Shown here piece by piece: positions 1-7,735 of a stretch of 12,740 nucleotides of DNA. How positions within the stretch are numbered: the stretch's first letter is position 1; each line of letters begins with the position of its first letter. Origin of the DNA: Acidobacteriota bacterium (GTDB lineage: Bacteria > Acidobacteriota > Blastocatellia > RBC074); NCBI GenBank assembly GCA_013140935.1, contig JABFSD010000724.1, positions 1 through 12,740 on the forward strand. Direction: 5' to 3'. The position numbers and the translations under genes were made by a program. The notes under the pieces were generated by a model that was not told the origin of the DNA, did no database searches, and saw only the letters and a list, made by a program, of their open reading frames with translations.

Positions 1-1
1 G

Positions 2-739
2 TTGTTCGATGCTGGCCCGGGGATCGTCCGTCGCGCCGCCGCCGCGGCGCTCGGCCACAAGCTCGATGCGCTAAACCCGCCGCACCTCGACACTGTTTTC
101 CTCACGCATCTGCATTCCGATCACACCGTCGGGCTGCCTGACGTGATCTTCACGCCCGCCGTGCTGGAGCGCCACGCGCCGCTCACGGTTTACGGCCCGC
201 CGGGTACGCGCCGGATGGTGAATCATTTGCTGGCGGCCTGGGCGGAAGACGTAGCGATGCGCGTGAATGGATTGGAACGCGGCGACGCAAAGGCTTATCG
301 CGTCAATGTGCATGAAATTGCGCCCGGCGTGATTCATCGTGACGCCAACGTGACGGTCAAAGCCTTTCGCGTACCGCACGGCTCGTGGCGGCATGCGTTC
401 GGCTTTCGTTTTGAGACGCTGGATAAAACGATTGTCATTTCGGGCGATACGGGCGTGAGCGAAGAAATCGTTAAGCACTGCAACGGATGCGATGTGCTGC
501 TTCATGAAGTTTACAGCGTCGAAGGTTTCAAACGCCGCACGCCGCAATGGCAAAAATATCATTCGACGTTTCATACTTCGTCGGTGCAATTGGCGGAACT
601 GGCGCAACGCGCGAAGCCGAAAAGGCTCATCCTGCATCATCAGTTGTTGTGGGGCGCAACGGTAGAAAGTCTGCTCAACGAGATGCGTGCGGTTTGGAAC
701 GGCGAAATCATTTACGGCAACGACCTGGATATTTTCTGA
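2..739 (+). CDS. Metallo-beta-lactamase-fold hydrolase, RNase Z-like (5' end outside window)
   Basis: This is the C-terminal 245 residues of an MBL-fold hydrolase that enters from the left edge. The TTG at position 2 is more likely an internal Leu codon, because the visible sequence begins inside a core strand (FDAGPG) that families of this type place some way into the protein. The metal-binding signature HLHSDH lies at visible residues 36-41. Further candidate ligands follow: H126 in VPHGSWRH, D149 in SGDT, and a late His in the LILHH segment near 211-213. The overall pattern resembles the RNase Z / arylsulfatase branch of the superfamily, which binds two zinc ions and cleaves phosphodiesters or sulfate esters. 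The substrate cannot be told from sequence. The end is clear: the TGA overlaps the ATG of the next gene by one base (TGATG), so the two are probably co-translated. No signal peptide can be judged because the N terminus is missing. Confidence 0.85.
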   Translation: MFDAGPGIVRRAAAAALGHKLDALNPPHLDTVFLTHLHSDHTVGLPDVIFTPAVLERHAPLTVYGPPGTRRMVNHLLAAWAEDVAMRVNGLERGDAKAYRVNVHEIAPGVIHRDANVTVKAFRVPHGSWRHAFGFRFETLDKTIVISGDTGVSEEIVKHCNGCDVLLHEVYSVEGFKRRTPQWQKYHSTFHTSSVQLAELAQRAKPKRLILHHQLLWGATVESLLNEMRAVWNGEIIYGNDLDIF

Positions 740-1461
740 TGGCTGAACCAATCAATATCCGTCCCTGCGAAAGCATCGCAGAGTTCGACCAGATCACCGA
801 TTTAGAACAGCGCATCTGGCAAACCGATGCGCGCGACGCAACCCCCGGACACATTGCGTTGATCGCGACGAAAACCGGCGGACAGGTATTGGGTGCCTTC
901 GCGGGCGATGAGATGATTGGTTTCAGTCTGGCTTTCGTCGCGCAACGCGCTGGCCAAACGTACTTGCATTCGCACGAAGTCGGCGTCGTGGAAGCCTGGC
1001 AAAACGCAGGCGTCGGCTTTCAGTTAAAACTCGCGCAACGCCAGGATGCGCTGGCGCGCGGCTTCACGTTGATGGAATGGACGTTCGATCCGTTGGCGGT
1101 GCGCAATGCGTGGTTCAACGTGATGAAGCTGGGGGCGGTGATGCGACGTTTCATTCCCAATCTTTATGGTGTGACGACGAGCGCATTGCACGGCGGATTG
1201 CCTACGGATCGTTTGGTGGCGGAATGGCACTTGAATGCACCGCGCGTACAAGCGGCATGTGAAGGGAAACCGCCTGCGTTGTCGGCTGATGCCGTAAGCA
1301 TTGCGGTGCCCTTGAATTTACCGGCAGAGCCAACCGCGCTCGCCTTACAAGCTCACATTCGCCGTGAATTTGAGGAACGTTTTGCGGCTGGTTACGTCGT
1401 CACAGGACTGGAAAAAAGCGAATCAGCGACGGCTTATTTGCTTCAGCAAGGCGCGCCCTAA
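739..1461 (+). CDS. GNAT-like N-acetyltransferase, COG3375-type
   Basis: This 240-residue protein starts at the ATG that overlaps the upstream TGA by one base. A longer reading frame from 547 exists but would overlap the hydrolase by almost 200 bases, so I rejected it. Residues about 5-110 have a GNAT-like layout: an N-terminal acidic helix, beta strands at 48-70 (QVLGAFAGDEMIGFSLAFVA), then the strand and acetyl-CoA-loop region around HEVGVVEAWQNAGVGFQLK (79-97). The following stretch, EWTFDPLAVRNAWFNVMKLG (113-132), recalls the conserved 'predicted GNAT superfamily acetyltransferase' group COG3375, whose substrate is not established to my knowledge. The family call rests on remembered motif similarity only. 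There is no signal peptide or membrane segment, so the protein should be cytoplasmic. It is likely co-transcribed with the hydrolase, but that gives no clear clue to its role. Confidence 0.8.
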   Translation: MAEPINIRPCESIAEFDQITDLEQRIWQTDARDATPGHIALIATKTGGQVLGAFAGDEMIGFSLAFVAQRAGQTYLHSHEVGVVEAWQNAGVGFQLKLAQRQDALARGFTLMEWTFDPLAVRNAWFNVMKLGAVMRRFIPNLYGVTTSALHGGLPTDRLVAEWHLNAPRVQAACEGKPPALSADAVSIAVPLNLPAEPTALALQAHIRREFEERFAAGYVVTGLEKSESATAYLLQQGAP

Positions 1462-1467
1462 GCCTGC

Positions 1468-1496
1468 TTGAAAAAGCCCTGCCCCTTCCGTATGCT
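1468..1496 (+). promoter_or_regulatory. Candidate sigma-70-type promoter for glgC
   Basis: TTGAAA (1468-1473) and TATGCT (1491-1496) are separated by exactly 17 bases, seven bases after the preceding stop codon and about 90 bases upstream of the glgC start. Both hexamers are close to the sigma-70 consensus. Between this site and the gene lies a small inverted repeat, GTTTCT-AA-AGAAAC (1504-1517), of unknown significance. The call is inference from pattern only. Confidence 0.35.
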
Positions 1497-1592
1497 GCGG
1501 CCCGTTTCTAAAGAAACAATCCAATCCATTAACTACCTGCAGTAATTTCTTTCAACCGATTCGCAAGAGCTTGAGGCCGGAGGAGCCTTTTC

Positions 1593-2879
1593 ATGAAAAA
1601 GGAAGTTCTCGCATTGATTCTCGGAGGCGGGCAAGGCGCGCGTCTCTTTCCTTTGACGTTGCATCGCTCGAAACCCGCCGTGCCGTTGGGCGGCAAATAT
1701 CGCCTGATTGATATTCCCGTTTCGAATTGCATCAACTCAGGCATTCATTACATTTACGTATTGACGCAATTCAACTCGGCCTCGCTCAACCGGCACATTG
1801 CGCGTACTTATCGGTTCAGCCGCTTCTCTGACGGCTTCGTCGAAATCCTCGCCGCCGAACAAACGCCGAATAATCCGCACTGGTTTCAAGGCACGGCGGA
1901 CGCGGTGCGTCAGGTGATGATGCACGTGAGCGATTTCGAGCCGGAACACGTGATGATTCTGTCGGGCGATCATCTCTATCAGATGGATTACGCGCGTTAT
2001 CTCAATCATCACAAGGCGACGAATGCCGACCTGACCGTGTCGGTGATTCCTTGCACCGCCGAACGCGCGACCGGCTTCGGATTGCTCAAGACCGATGCCG
2101 AAGGTCGCATTATCGAGTTCCGCGAAAAGCCGCCCGCCGATCAATTGTCCGCGATGGAAGTAGATACCACGACGCTCGGCCTCAACGCCGAAGAAGCGCA
2201 ACGTCGGCCTTACATCGCTTCGATGGGTGTCTACATTTTCAAATACAGCGTGTTGCGCGATTTGCTCAATGCTGACGACAAGCATACTGATTTCGGCGGA
2301 CAGATCATTCCCGCGGCCATCGGCAAACATAACGTGCAGGCTTATCTCTTCGATGGCTATTGGGAAGACATCGGTACGATCAGTTCGTTCTATCACGCCA
2401 ATTTGGACATGGCGGCGATTCGTCCGCAGTTCAACCTTTACGCCGATCAACAAATTCTGACGCGCCCGCGCTTTCTGCCCGCAAGCAAGTTCGTCAATTG
2501 CCGCATCGAAAGTTCGCTGATTTCCGACGGTTGCATTCTCAACCATACCAAAATTCAACACTGCATTATCGGATTGCGTTCGCGCATCGAGAACGGCTCT
2601 ACGCTGGAACATACGCTGATGATGGGCGCTGACTATTACCAAACCCTCGACGAACTCTCGCAGGAACGCGCGGGCGGTTTGCCGTGGATCGGCGTCGGCG
2701 AAAACACCCATATCCGCAAAGCCATCATTGATAAAAACGTGCGCATCGGTTCCAACGTACGAATTCTCAACGAAGCCGGACGGGAGCATTACGACGGCCC
2801 CGACGGCAATTACTACATCCGCGAAGGCATCACCATCGTCCCCAAAGGCGCAACGATCACCGACGGCACAATCATCTAG
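1593..2879 (+). CDS. glgC: Glucose-1-phosphate adenylyltransferase (ADP-glucose pyrophosphorylase)
   Basis: This enzyme makes ADP-glucose from ATP and glucose-1-phosphate, the committed step of bacterial glycogen synthesis in the cytoplasm. The 428 residues match the usual family length. The nucleotidyltransferase domain shows the pyrophosphorylase loop [12 protein letters not shown] (11-22) with the following [15 protein letters not shown] (124-129) with the catalytic-site Asp, FREKP (176-180) and WEDIGT (257-262). From about residue 290 a left-handed beta-helix region follows ([12 protein letters not shown], then hexapeptide-like repeats) and ends in [21 protein letters not shown]. This C-terminal sequence resembles cyanobacterial and plant enzymes, which are allosterically controlled, but the effector is not known here. 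A strong Shine-Dalgarno, GGAGGAG (1579-1585), sits seven bases before the ATG and fixes the start. The TAG stop is also the first three bases of a heptamer repeat array. Confidence 0.97.
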   Translation: MKKEVLALILGGGQGARLFPLTLHRSKPAVPLGGKYRLIDIPVSNCINSGIHYIYVLTQFNSASLNRHIARTYRFSRFSDGFVEILAAEQTPNNPHWFQGTADAVRQVMMHVSDFEPEHVMILSGDHLYQMDYARYLNHHKATNADLTVSVIPCTAERATGFGLLKTDAEGRIIEFREKPPADQLSAMEVDTTTLGLNAEEAQRRPYIASMGVYIFKYSVLRDLLNADDKHTDFGGQIIPAAIGKHNVQAYLFDGYWEDIGTISSFYHANLDMAAIRPQFNLYADQQILTRPRFLPASKFVNCRIESSLISDGCILNHTKIQHCIIGLRSRIENGSTLEHTLMMGADYYQTLDELSQERAGGLPWIGVGENTHIRKAIIDKNVRIGSNVRILNEAGREHYDGPDGNYYIREGITIVPKGATITDGTII

Positions 2880-2948
2880 TGGTTAGTGATTAGTGGTTAG
2901 TGGCTAGTCAACAGCCCACTAGCCACTAACCACTAGCCACTAGCCACT
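2877..2948. repeat. Heptamer tandem array arranged as a 72-bp inverted repeat; possible terminator
   Basis: The left arm is TAGTGGT, TAGTGAT, TAGTGGT, TAGTGGC, TAGT (2877-2908). The right arm is ACTAGCC, ACTAACC, ACTAGCC, ACTAGCC, ACT (2918-2948). The arms are separated by nine bases. Over 31 positions they pair with only one true mismatch and two G-U pairs in RNA, so the transcript would form a very stable hairpin. It is followed by TTTT (2948-2951), which makes a terminator role possible, although the T tract is short. The first unit contains the glgC stop codon, and the hairpin ends six bases before the next start codon. Comparable heptanucleotide tandem repeats are known from cyanobacteria as STRR elements; whether these are related is inference. 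Confidence 0.9.
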
Positions 2949-2954
2949 TTTGCA

Positions 2955-3677
2955 ATGGCTACCCTCCGATTTTGGTTCTCGATGTTTGTCGGTTTGTTGC
3001 TGGCGATCTTTCTCGGCATTCCTTCAATTTCGTTTAGCTGGCTGATGCTGAAGCTGTTCCGCAAGGAAGACGTGCTGTACCCGTTTGCCAAACTAGGGGC
3101 GCGTATTTTCGCGCGGTCGGCGGGCGCGCGCATCACCGTGCGCGGACGCGAGTGGCTCGATCCCAAGCAAACGTATCTGTTCATGTCCAACCATCAAAGC
3201 AACGTAGACCCCCCGCTGAATTTCGCCCACGTCGGCCACAACGTCGGAGTGTTGGCAAAGAAGGAAGTCTTTAAGCTGCCGATTCTCAAACAAGGCTTTC
3301 CGCTCGTACACGTCATTCCGGTAGACCGCAGCAACCGCGAAGCCGCCCATCGCAGTACGCAATTCGGCGTAGACAAATTGCGCAGCGGCCACTCGCTGCT
3401 GGTTTATCCCGAAGGCACGCGCTCTTTCGACGGCAAGCTCAAGGATTTGAAGAAAGGCGTGTTTCTGATGGGCCTGCGCGCGGGCGTACCCATCGTGCCA
3501 GTTGTTTTGAACGATACGCGGCTCGTGATGCGACGCGGTGAAACCAAATGCCATGCACACGACGTAGAGCTCATTATCCTGCCGCCCATCTCGACCAAAG
3601 GGCATACGGAAGAAAACGTGGATGCACTGATTGCCGAAGTGAGAGAAGCGATGCTGCCACATATCAAAACGGACTGA
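2955..3677 (+). CDS. plsC: PlsC-family 1-acyl-glycerol-3-phosphate acyltransferase
   Basis: This 240-residue protein is a membrane-associated lysophosphatidic-acid acyltransferase type, which adds the second acyl chain in phosphatidic acid synthesis. Residues about 8-33 form a hydrophobic N-terminal membrane segment. The acyltransferase block I, NHQSNVD (79-85), carries the catalytic H80-x4-D85. Block II is represented by VDRSN (123-127), block III by YPEGTRS (151-157), and block IV by GVPIVPVVL (177-185). All key residues are present. The ATG at 2955 is the first possible start, because stops in the repeat array close the frame upstream. It has no recognisable Shine-Dalgarno and lies six bases after the large hairpin, so translation may be weak or depend on read-through from glgC. 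Specificity (LPA or another lysolipid) cannot be decided from sequence. Confidence 0.9.
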   Translation: MATLRFWFSMFVGLLLAIFLGIPSISFSWLMLKLFRKEDVLYPFAKLGARIFARSAGARITVRGREWLDPKQTYLFMSNHQSNVDPPLNFAHVGHNVGVLAKKEVFKLPILKQGFPLVHVIPVDRSNREAAHRSTQFGVDKLRSGHSLLVYPEGTRSFDGKLKDLKKGVFLMGLRAGVPIVPVVLNDTRLVMRRGETKCHAHDVELIILPPISTKGHTEENVDALIAEVREAMLPHIKTD

Positions 3678-3679
3678 TT

Positions 3680-3704
3680 GAAGGGCGCAGACCGTCGCGC
3701 CTTC
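3680..3704 (+). terminator. Weak stem-loop after plsC
   Basis: GAAGG-(G)-CGC (3680-3688) can pair with GCGCCTTC (3697-3704) as an eight-pair stem with one bulged G and an eight-base loop, starting three bases after the plsC stop codon. No T tract follows, so a Rho-independent terminator is only a weak proposal. Confidence 0.3.
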
Positions 3705-3751
3705 ACTGAATACGCCCTGTTGTAAATGGTCGCGGAGTCAGGGGCCGCTGG

Positions 3752-3780
3752 TTGACAGCCCAAACCTCGGTGCGTAGTAT
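3752..3780 (+). promoter_or_regulatory. Sigma-70-type promoter of the tRNA-Phe gene
   Basis: A perfect -35 box TTGACA (3752-3757), a 17-base spacer and a -10 box TAGTAT (3775-3780) lie directly upstream of the tRNA. Transcription should start near 3787, leaving a leader of about 10 bases before the mature 5' end at 3798. The exact spacing and the fit with a stable-RNA gene make this the best-supported promoter in the window. Confidence 0.7.
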
Positions 3781-3797
3781 GCGCCTTCGTTTTTTGC

Positions 3798-3870
<73 letters not shown>

Positions 3871-3876
3871 TCGCGC

Positions 3877-3919
3877 AAAGCAAAAAGGGTAGCGAGAAAC
3901 TCGCTACCCTTTTTGCTTT
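3877..3919. terminator. Bidirectional Rho-independent terminator
   Basis: A perfect 20-bp inverted repeat (arms 3877-3896 and 3900-3919) has a three-base loop AAA. The GC-rich core GGGTAGCGAG is flanked by an A-rich left arm and a T-rich right arm, so either strand ends its stem in a U-rich run. It lies just after tRNA-Phe on the + strand and abuts the stop codon (3919-3921) of the convergent MutS-like gene, so it can terminate both transcripts. Confidence 0.9.
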
Positions 3920-5703
3920 TAAACATCCAAGCCTACTGCTCGCATCAGTTCGAGCGCATTGCTGCGTTGCACGATGCCTTCGTGCATTCGGTAATCGAAG
4001 TACATCGCGCCGTCTTTCAACTCATCCTGAAAATGTACGTTACGGGCGCAGCCTTGCAGCTCGTCCGCAATTTGCGTGAGTGCGAGGTCGTGCGTCGTAA
4101 CCAGACCCAATGCACCGCGTTCGACCAGGCTTTTAATGACCGCCGCCGCGCCGATGCGCCGGTCGTGCGAATTGGTTCCGCTCAAAATCTCATCCAGCAA
4201 AAACAGCAACGGCAGTTCGGCTTGCGTGAGTTCGACCACTTGCCGCAACCGCGTAATCTCAGCGTAAAAACGCGAAGCGCCCGCTTGCAACGAATCCTGA
4301 ATATGAATCGCTGCGCCGACGTTGAGCCGCGAAAGCCGCAAGCGTTGGGCGCGCACGGGCGCTCCGGCCAAGGCGAGCGTGACGTTGACGCCGACGGTAC
4401 GCATCAGCGTACTTTTGCCGGACATATTCGAGCCGCTCACGATCAACAGCGACTGTTGCGCTGTGAGTTTCACGTCATTGCGAATGCAACGCGCTTCGGC
4501 AATCAGTGGATGCCCGATTTGCTGTCCGTCAAAGAGGGCCCCTTGCGCAAAGACTTCGACGAGTTCAGGGAAAGGATCGTCGGGATGTTCATAAGCGTAC
4601 CCGGCCAATGAGTTCAACGCTTCGAATTCAGCGAGCGCGTCGAGCCAGTGCGCGACTTGCGGGCCGCATTCCTGCTTCCAGCGTTCGGCGGCGATAGCGA
4701 TTTGCGCCGGAATTAACAGCGCGAAAGCGAGCGGCGCAAAGAACTGGTTTTTGCACCAATCGAGAATCTCGCCCAACCGATGCAGCCGTGCGATCTGTTG
4801 CGAAGGCGCGAGCCCGTTCGTATCGAGCGCCGCGCGCAATTGCGACAAGGCGGACGAAGTGAATTGTTCTTGTTCAACGCGTTCCAACACCTGCGTCAGC
4901 AATCGCAAATCGCGGCTGGGACGTTCGAGTTCGCTGATGACGCGACCGACTTCATGCCGAACGTAAAGCAGAAAACCGGTTTCCGCGATCAGCGCGGCAA
5001 ACACGTATTGCCTGCCATAACCCACCAACCAGGCCACGGCTGCCGCCAACGTGATTACGCCCAACACCGCCGCGACGATTTGCAACACGCGCGCAGTGAA
5101 CCGCGCCGGTTGATCGCCCCACGCCGCGAGTTCCGCGTGATGTACTCCGGTGTTCATCGCATCGCCCAACAACGCGAGGTCGGCGCGCAAGTCGAGTTTG
5201 TCACGCAATTCGTTGACGGCTTGCTGCCGCGTGCGAATTTCGTCGAACATCGCCGGAGCCAATAACCACGCGGCCAAACGCTCTTCGCCCGCGCGCGTGC
5301 GCGCTGTGCAAAGCAATTCAAACAACGAACCCGCGCCGAAAATATCCAGGTCTTCGGCGTAAGGGTGCGCGGCGTTTTTGAAACGTTCGCCCGCATTGCC
5401 CTTGCCCATCCAAGCGCCGCGCAGCCGCGCCAAACCATAATCGTAATAGTTCGCCGTGCGCGTCGCGCGTTCGATGGTTTCGATCACGCGCTGATGCCGC
5501 ACAATGGCGACGATGAAAAGCACGAGCGGCAAGACCGACAAGAACGCAGGCAGCCAACCCGCCACTGCCAGCGCAGCAAACACGAGCAAGGCGATGAAAA
5601 GCACACGGCGGGTTCGCCAGAATTTTTCGCTGAGAGCTTGCGCAGCTTGCAAGAGCGTCTGTTGTTGATCGAATCGTCGTTGATATTCCTGTTGCGGACT
5701 CAT
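3919..5703 (-). CDS. Membrane-anchored MutS-like ATPase (MutS-related protein)
   Basis: This 594-residue protein keeps the MutS core and ATPase but lacks the N-terminal mismatch-reading domain, so it is not MutS itself. Two hydrophobic segments near 33-52 and 54-69 form a membrane hairpin. A MutS domain III-like stretch follows (DLDIFGAGSLFELL, 118-131), interrupted by further hydrophobic segments near 205-228, 231-247 and 320-339. The ATPase has Walker A GSNMSGKST (424-432), Walker B LLFLLDE (499-505) and the H-loop TTHD (536-539), all intact. I chose the ATG at 5703. An in-frame ATG at 5796 would add 31 low-quality residues and use up most of the divergent intergenic region. No good Shine-Dalgarno precedes it. 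Similar membrane MutS paralogues occur in several phyla, but their function is unknown to me. The stop codon touches the shared terminator hairpin with tRNA-Phe. Confidence 0.88.
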   Translation of the reverse strand: MSPQQEYQRRFDQQQTLLQAAQALSEKFWRTRRVLFIALLVFAALAVAGWLPAFLSVLPLVLFIVAIVRHQRVIETIERATRTANYYDYGLARLRGAWMGKGNAGERFKNAAHPYAEDLDIFGAGSLFELLCTARTRAGEERLAAWLLAPAMFDEIRTRQQAVNELRDKLDLRADLALLGDAMNTGVHHAELAAWGDQPARFTARVLQIVAAVLGVITLAAAVAWLVGYGRQYVFAALIAETGFLLYVRHEVGRVISELERPSRDLRLLTQVLERVEQEQFTSSALSQLRAALDTNGLAPSQQIARLHRLGEILDWCKNQFFAPLAFALLIPAQIAIAAERWKQECGPQVAHWLDALAEFEALNSLAGYAYEHPDDPFPELVEVFAQGALFDGQQIGHPLIAEARCIRNDVKLTAQQSLLIVSGSNMSGKSTLMRTVGVNVTLALAGAPVRAQRLRLSRLNVGAAIHIQDSLQAGASRFYAEITRLRQVVELTQAELPLLFLLDEILSGTNSHDRRIGAAAVIKSLVERGALGLVTTHDLALTQIADELQGCARNVHFQDELKDGAMYFDYRMHEGIVQRSNALELMRAVGLDV

Positions 5704-5755
5704 AAGACGACACTCTAACACGCCGCCTGCCGCGTGCGGGGGCTGAAAATTAAAC

Positions 5756-5786
5756 TTGCCGCTCAACCCGGCGTCTGGTTTAGAAT
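5756..5786 (+). promoter_or_regulatory. Candidate promoter of the secreted hydrolase
   Basis: TTGCCG (5756-5761) and TAGAAT (5781-5786) are separated by 19 bases, longer than ideal, but the -10 box matches consensus at five of six positions. Transcription would start near 5793, about 73 bases before the start codon at 5866. The 162-bp region between the divergent MutS-like and hydrolase genes should hold promoters in both directions. I could not identify a convincing one for the MutS-like gene. Confidence 0.35.
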
Positions 5787-5865
5787 GCGCTCGCATTCAC
5801 ATCCCTGACATAACAAGCGCGCTGGAATATCCCGCTGGCAACCCTCGCAAAGCTCCTTCAATACA

Positions 5866-7380
5866 ATGAAGTTTTCGCAGTTATCACAACTCGTCGTCGT
5901 GTGTTTATGTGTGCTTGGTGCGCCATGTGTCGTCGCACAAGCGCCGTTGCCTACGCCCACCGGAGAGCGCGTCGTACTCGGCAACGCTTCGGTGCAAGCC
6001 GACCGATACGAACTCGGTCAACGCCAACGCGCCGCCGAAGCCGCGTGGGACGCCCAGCCGCAACCGGAAAAACGCCTCGACGCCATCGTCCATTTGAATC
6101 GCGCCGTCAAAGCTCTCTTCTCGCTCAACCTCGCCGAAGCCGGACGTTCGCTCGACGAAGCGCGCTTCACACTGAGCGAACCGCTTACGCCTTTTGCGTT
6201 GTGGGCTGAATCGGCCTGCTTCGTTCCGTCTACGCGCCTGCTCGACGCGGCAGAAGCCGAACTGGCCTTTGCGGTCAGAACGCTTTACGAAGCCAAGAGT
6301 GGCATTCAACCCCGCGATGCTCGTCTGAAAATCACCGTCTTGCGCGATGGCAAAGCGACGGGCAAAGCGCAGGAATTTCCGCTGCCTACGTTGCCCATCA
6401 ACAGCACGCTTTCGCTGAAAGGCTTGGGCGAAGGCGATTACACCTTGCGCTTAGAGTTCAAGCTGAATACGCAAACGCTCACGGTCAGCGAACAAACGCT
6501 GTCGCTCATCAATCGTCCTGCCGCACGCATCACGCAATTGCAACAACTCGCCAATCTGAGCAAGACGCCTACGACGGATAGCGAAACGGCGCGTGCGTTG
6601 GGCGCGATGCTCTTTCTGATGTGGCAGCGCCAATTGCCCGAAACCAACCTGCCTTTCGCACGGCTGCTGGCCGAAGCCGAACTCGCCGCCAATCTCTCGC
6701 GCATCAATAGTGTCCACGGGGGCGCTTATTACGGCTTGCGGCGTCCCGGCCAATACTGGCTCACGCTGGCGACGGCGAGCGGCGCAGTGGCGACGCGCGT
6801 GCAAGCGCCTGAAAGCGTCAAAGCCTCGCAGCCCTTGCCGCTGGTCATCGCCCTGCACGGCGCAGGCGGCAGCGAAAATTCGGTTTTCGATGGATATGGT
6901 CGTGGTGCGATGGCGGAGTTATGCGCACAACGCGGCTGGTTGCTGGTCGCGCCGCGCGGCACGATGGGATTCACGCCGCTGCGCACGGCAGAGATCATTG
7001 ACGCCGTAGACAAGCTCTATCCCGTAGATCGCTATCGCGTCTTTCTGGTCGGCCATTCGCTCGGTGCAACACAAGCCATCGCTTCGGTGCAAGCCGCGCC
7101 CTTGCGTTACGCAGGCGTAGCCGCGTTGGGCAGCGGCGGTTCGGTCATCGGCGGCATCGGCGTAGAAAATATGTCTTTCTTCATCGGTGTAGGCACTGAG
7201 GATTTCATCGCTTATCAAAACGCGCGCAAGCTGGCCTATGACTTAAAGCGCGCGAATGTGAAAACCGTGCGGCTGCGCGAATACCGCGAGATCGAACATC
7301 TGATGATCGTACCAACAGCGCTGCCCGACGTGTTTGCTTATTTCGATGATCTCGCGGCGCGTGTGCCTGCGTTGCGCTGA
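5866..7380 (+). CDS. Secreted alpha/beta hydrolase with a large N-terminal domain of unknown function
   Basis: This 504-residue protein begins with a signal peptide: a hydrophobic core LVVVCLCVLG and an AQA-type cleavage site near residue 26. Residues about 45-290 match no domain I recognise. They include a helical stretch (45-145) and a beta-rich part (152-215), perhaps repeat-like or immunoglobulin-like. The C-terminal 180 residues form an alpha/beta hydrolase: oxyanion segment LHGAGG (330-335), nucleophile elbow GHSLG (396-400, Ser398), a probable acid D446 in GVGTEDF and a probable His478 in EIEHLM. The layout recalls secreted esterases of the PHB-depolymerase/feruloyl-esterase kind, but the substrate is unknown. 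The ATG at 5866 is favoured by the signal peptide although no clear Shine-Dalgarno precedes it. The gene ends 18 bases before the convergent antitoxin gene. Confidence 0.85.
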   Translation: MKFSQLSQLVVVCLCVLGAPCVVAQAPLPTPTGERVVLGNASVQADRYELGQRQRAAEAAWDAQPQPEKRLDAIVHLNRAVKALFSLNLAEAGRSLDEARFTLSEPLTPFALWAESACFVPSTRLLDAAEAELAFAVRTLYEAKSGIQPRDARLKITVLRDGKATGKAQEFPLPTLPINSTLSLKGLGEGDYTLRLEFKLNTQTLTVSEQTLSLINRPAARITQLQQLANLSKTPTTDSETARALGAMLFLMWQRQLPETNLPFARLLAEAELAANLSRINSVHGGAYYGLRRPGQYWLTLATASGAVATRVQAPESVKASQPLPLVIALHGAGGSENSVFDGYGRGAMAELCAQRGWLLVAPRGTMGFTPLRTAEIIDAVDKLYPVDRYRVFLVGHSLGATQAIASVQAAPLRYAGVAALGSGGSVIGGIGVENMSFFIGVGTEDFIAYQNARKLAYDLKRANVKTVRLREYREIEHLMIVPTALPDVFAYFDDLAARVPALR

Positions 7381-7398
7381 AAGGTGGTAACTGAGACG

Positions 7399-7728
7399 TT
7401 ACATGGCTACGCGAATTTCTCCGGCTGAATGAGTGCGCGCTTTGCGCTTTACGGTAATTTCAACGTCCTGATCCAGCTTGGTTAAAAACCCCATCAACTT
7501 ATCAATCGAAAATCCTTTCAATTGCCGCCCGCTATACAGCCCAGCAACTCGATTTTGAGGAACCGCAAGTATCTCGGCAGCTTGTGGCTTCGTTAATTTG
7601 CGCTGCTTGAGAATCTCAGTGATTTTCATGGCCAGCACAGCTTTCACATACATTTCTTTGGCATCCGGTAATTCCAAATCCGCAAAGATGTTGCCGCTGC
7701 TTTTTTCAACTTCGATTATTTCCTTCAT
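7399..7728 (-). CDS. HTH-domain antitoxin, HigA/XRE-like
   Basis: This 109-residue protein has a helix-turn-helix domain around residues 35-70 (MKITEILKQRKLTKPQAAEI, then LAVPQNRVAGLYSGR), followed by a conserved C-terminal helix (FSIDKLMGFLTKL). This is the pattern of XRE-type antitoxins that pair with Gp49/HigB toxins. I chose the ATG at 7728. The frame is open further upstream to 7842 but would run deep into the toxin gene. The start is supported by the Shine-Dalgarno AGAGGTAA, which overlaps the toxin's last codons and stop, leaving a gap of seven bases. The toxin-first order is typical of HigBA. Such antitoxins usually neutralise the toxin by binding and repress the operon through their HTH. 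The GTTTAGC direct repeat upstream of the toxin is one possible operator. The gene end is convergent with the secreted hydrolase. Confidence 0.88.
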   Translation of the reverse strand: MKEIIEVEKSSGNIFADLELPDAKEMYVKAVLAMKITEILKQRKLTKPQAAEILAVPQNRVAGLYSGRQLKGFSIDKLMGFLTKLDQDVEITVKRKARTHSAGEIRVAM

Positions 7729-7735
7729 AACTTGG

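Noticed and set aside
547..738. Upstream extension of the acetyltransferase gene
   Set aside because: It would overlap the hydrolase coding region by almost 200 bases, while the coupled ATG at 739 gives a normal-length protein.
1737..2789. A 350-aa open frame on the - strand inside glgC
   Set aside because: It lies wholly opposite a gene with clear enzyme motifs. Its composition (rich in Arg, Val, His) is that of an antisense shadow, and no domain is visible.
2877..2948. Short CRISPR array
   Set aside because: The units are 7 bp with no spacers of CRISPR length and no cas genes; tandem and inverted order fits a heptamer repeat.
7387..7402. Stem-loop GTAAC/GTTAC between the hydrolase and antitoxin genes as a terminator
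   Set aside because: Only five base pairs, no T tract and an AT-rich stem; too weak to call, although the convergent genes need some terminator here.
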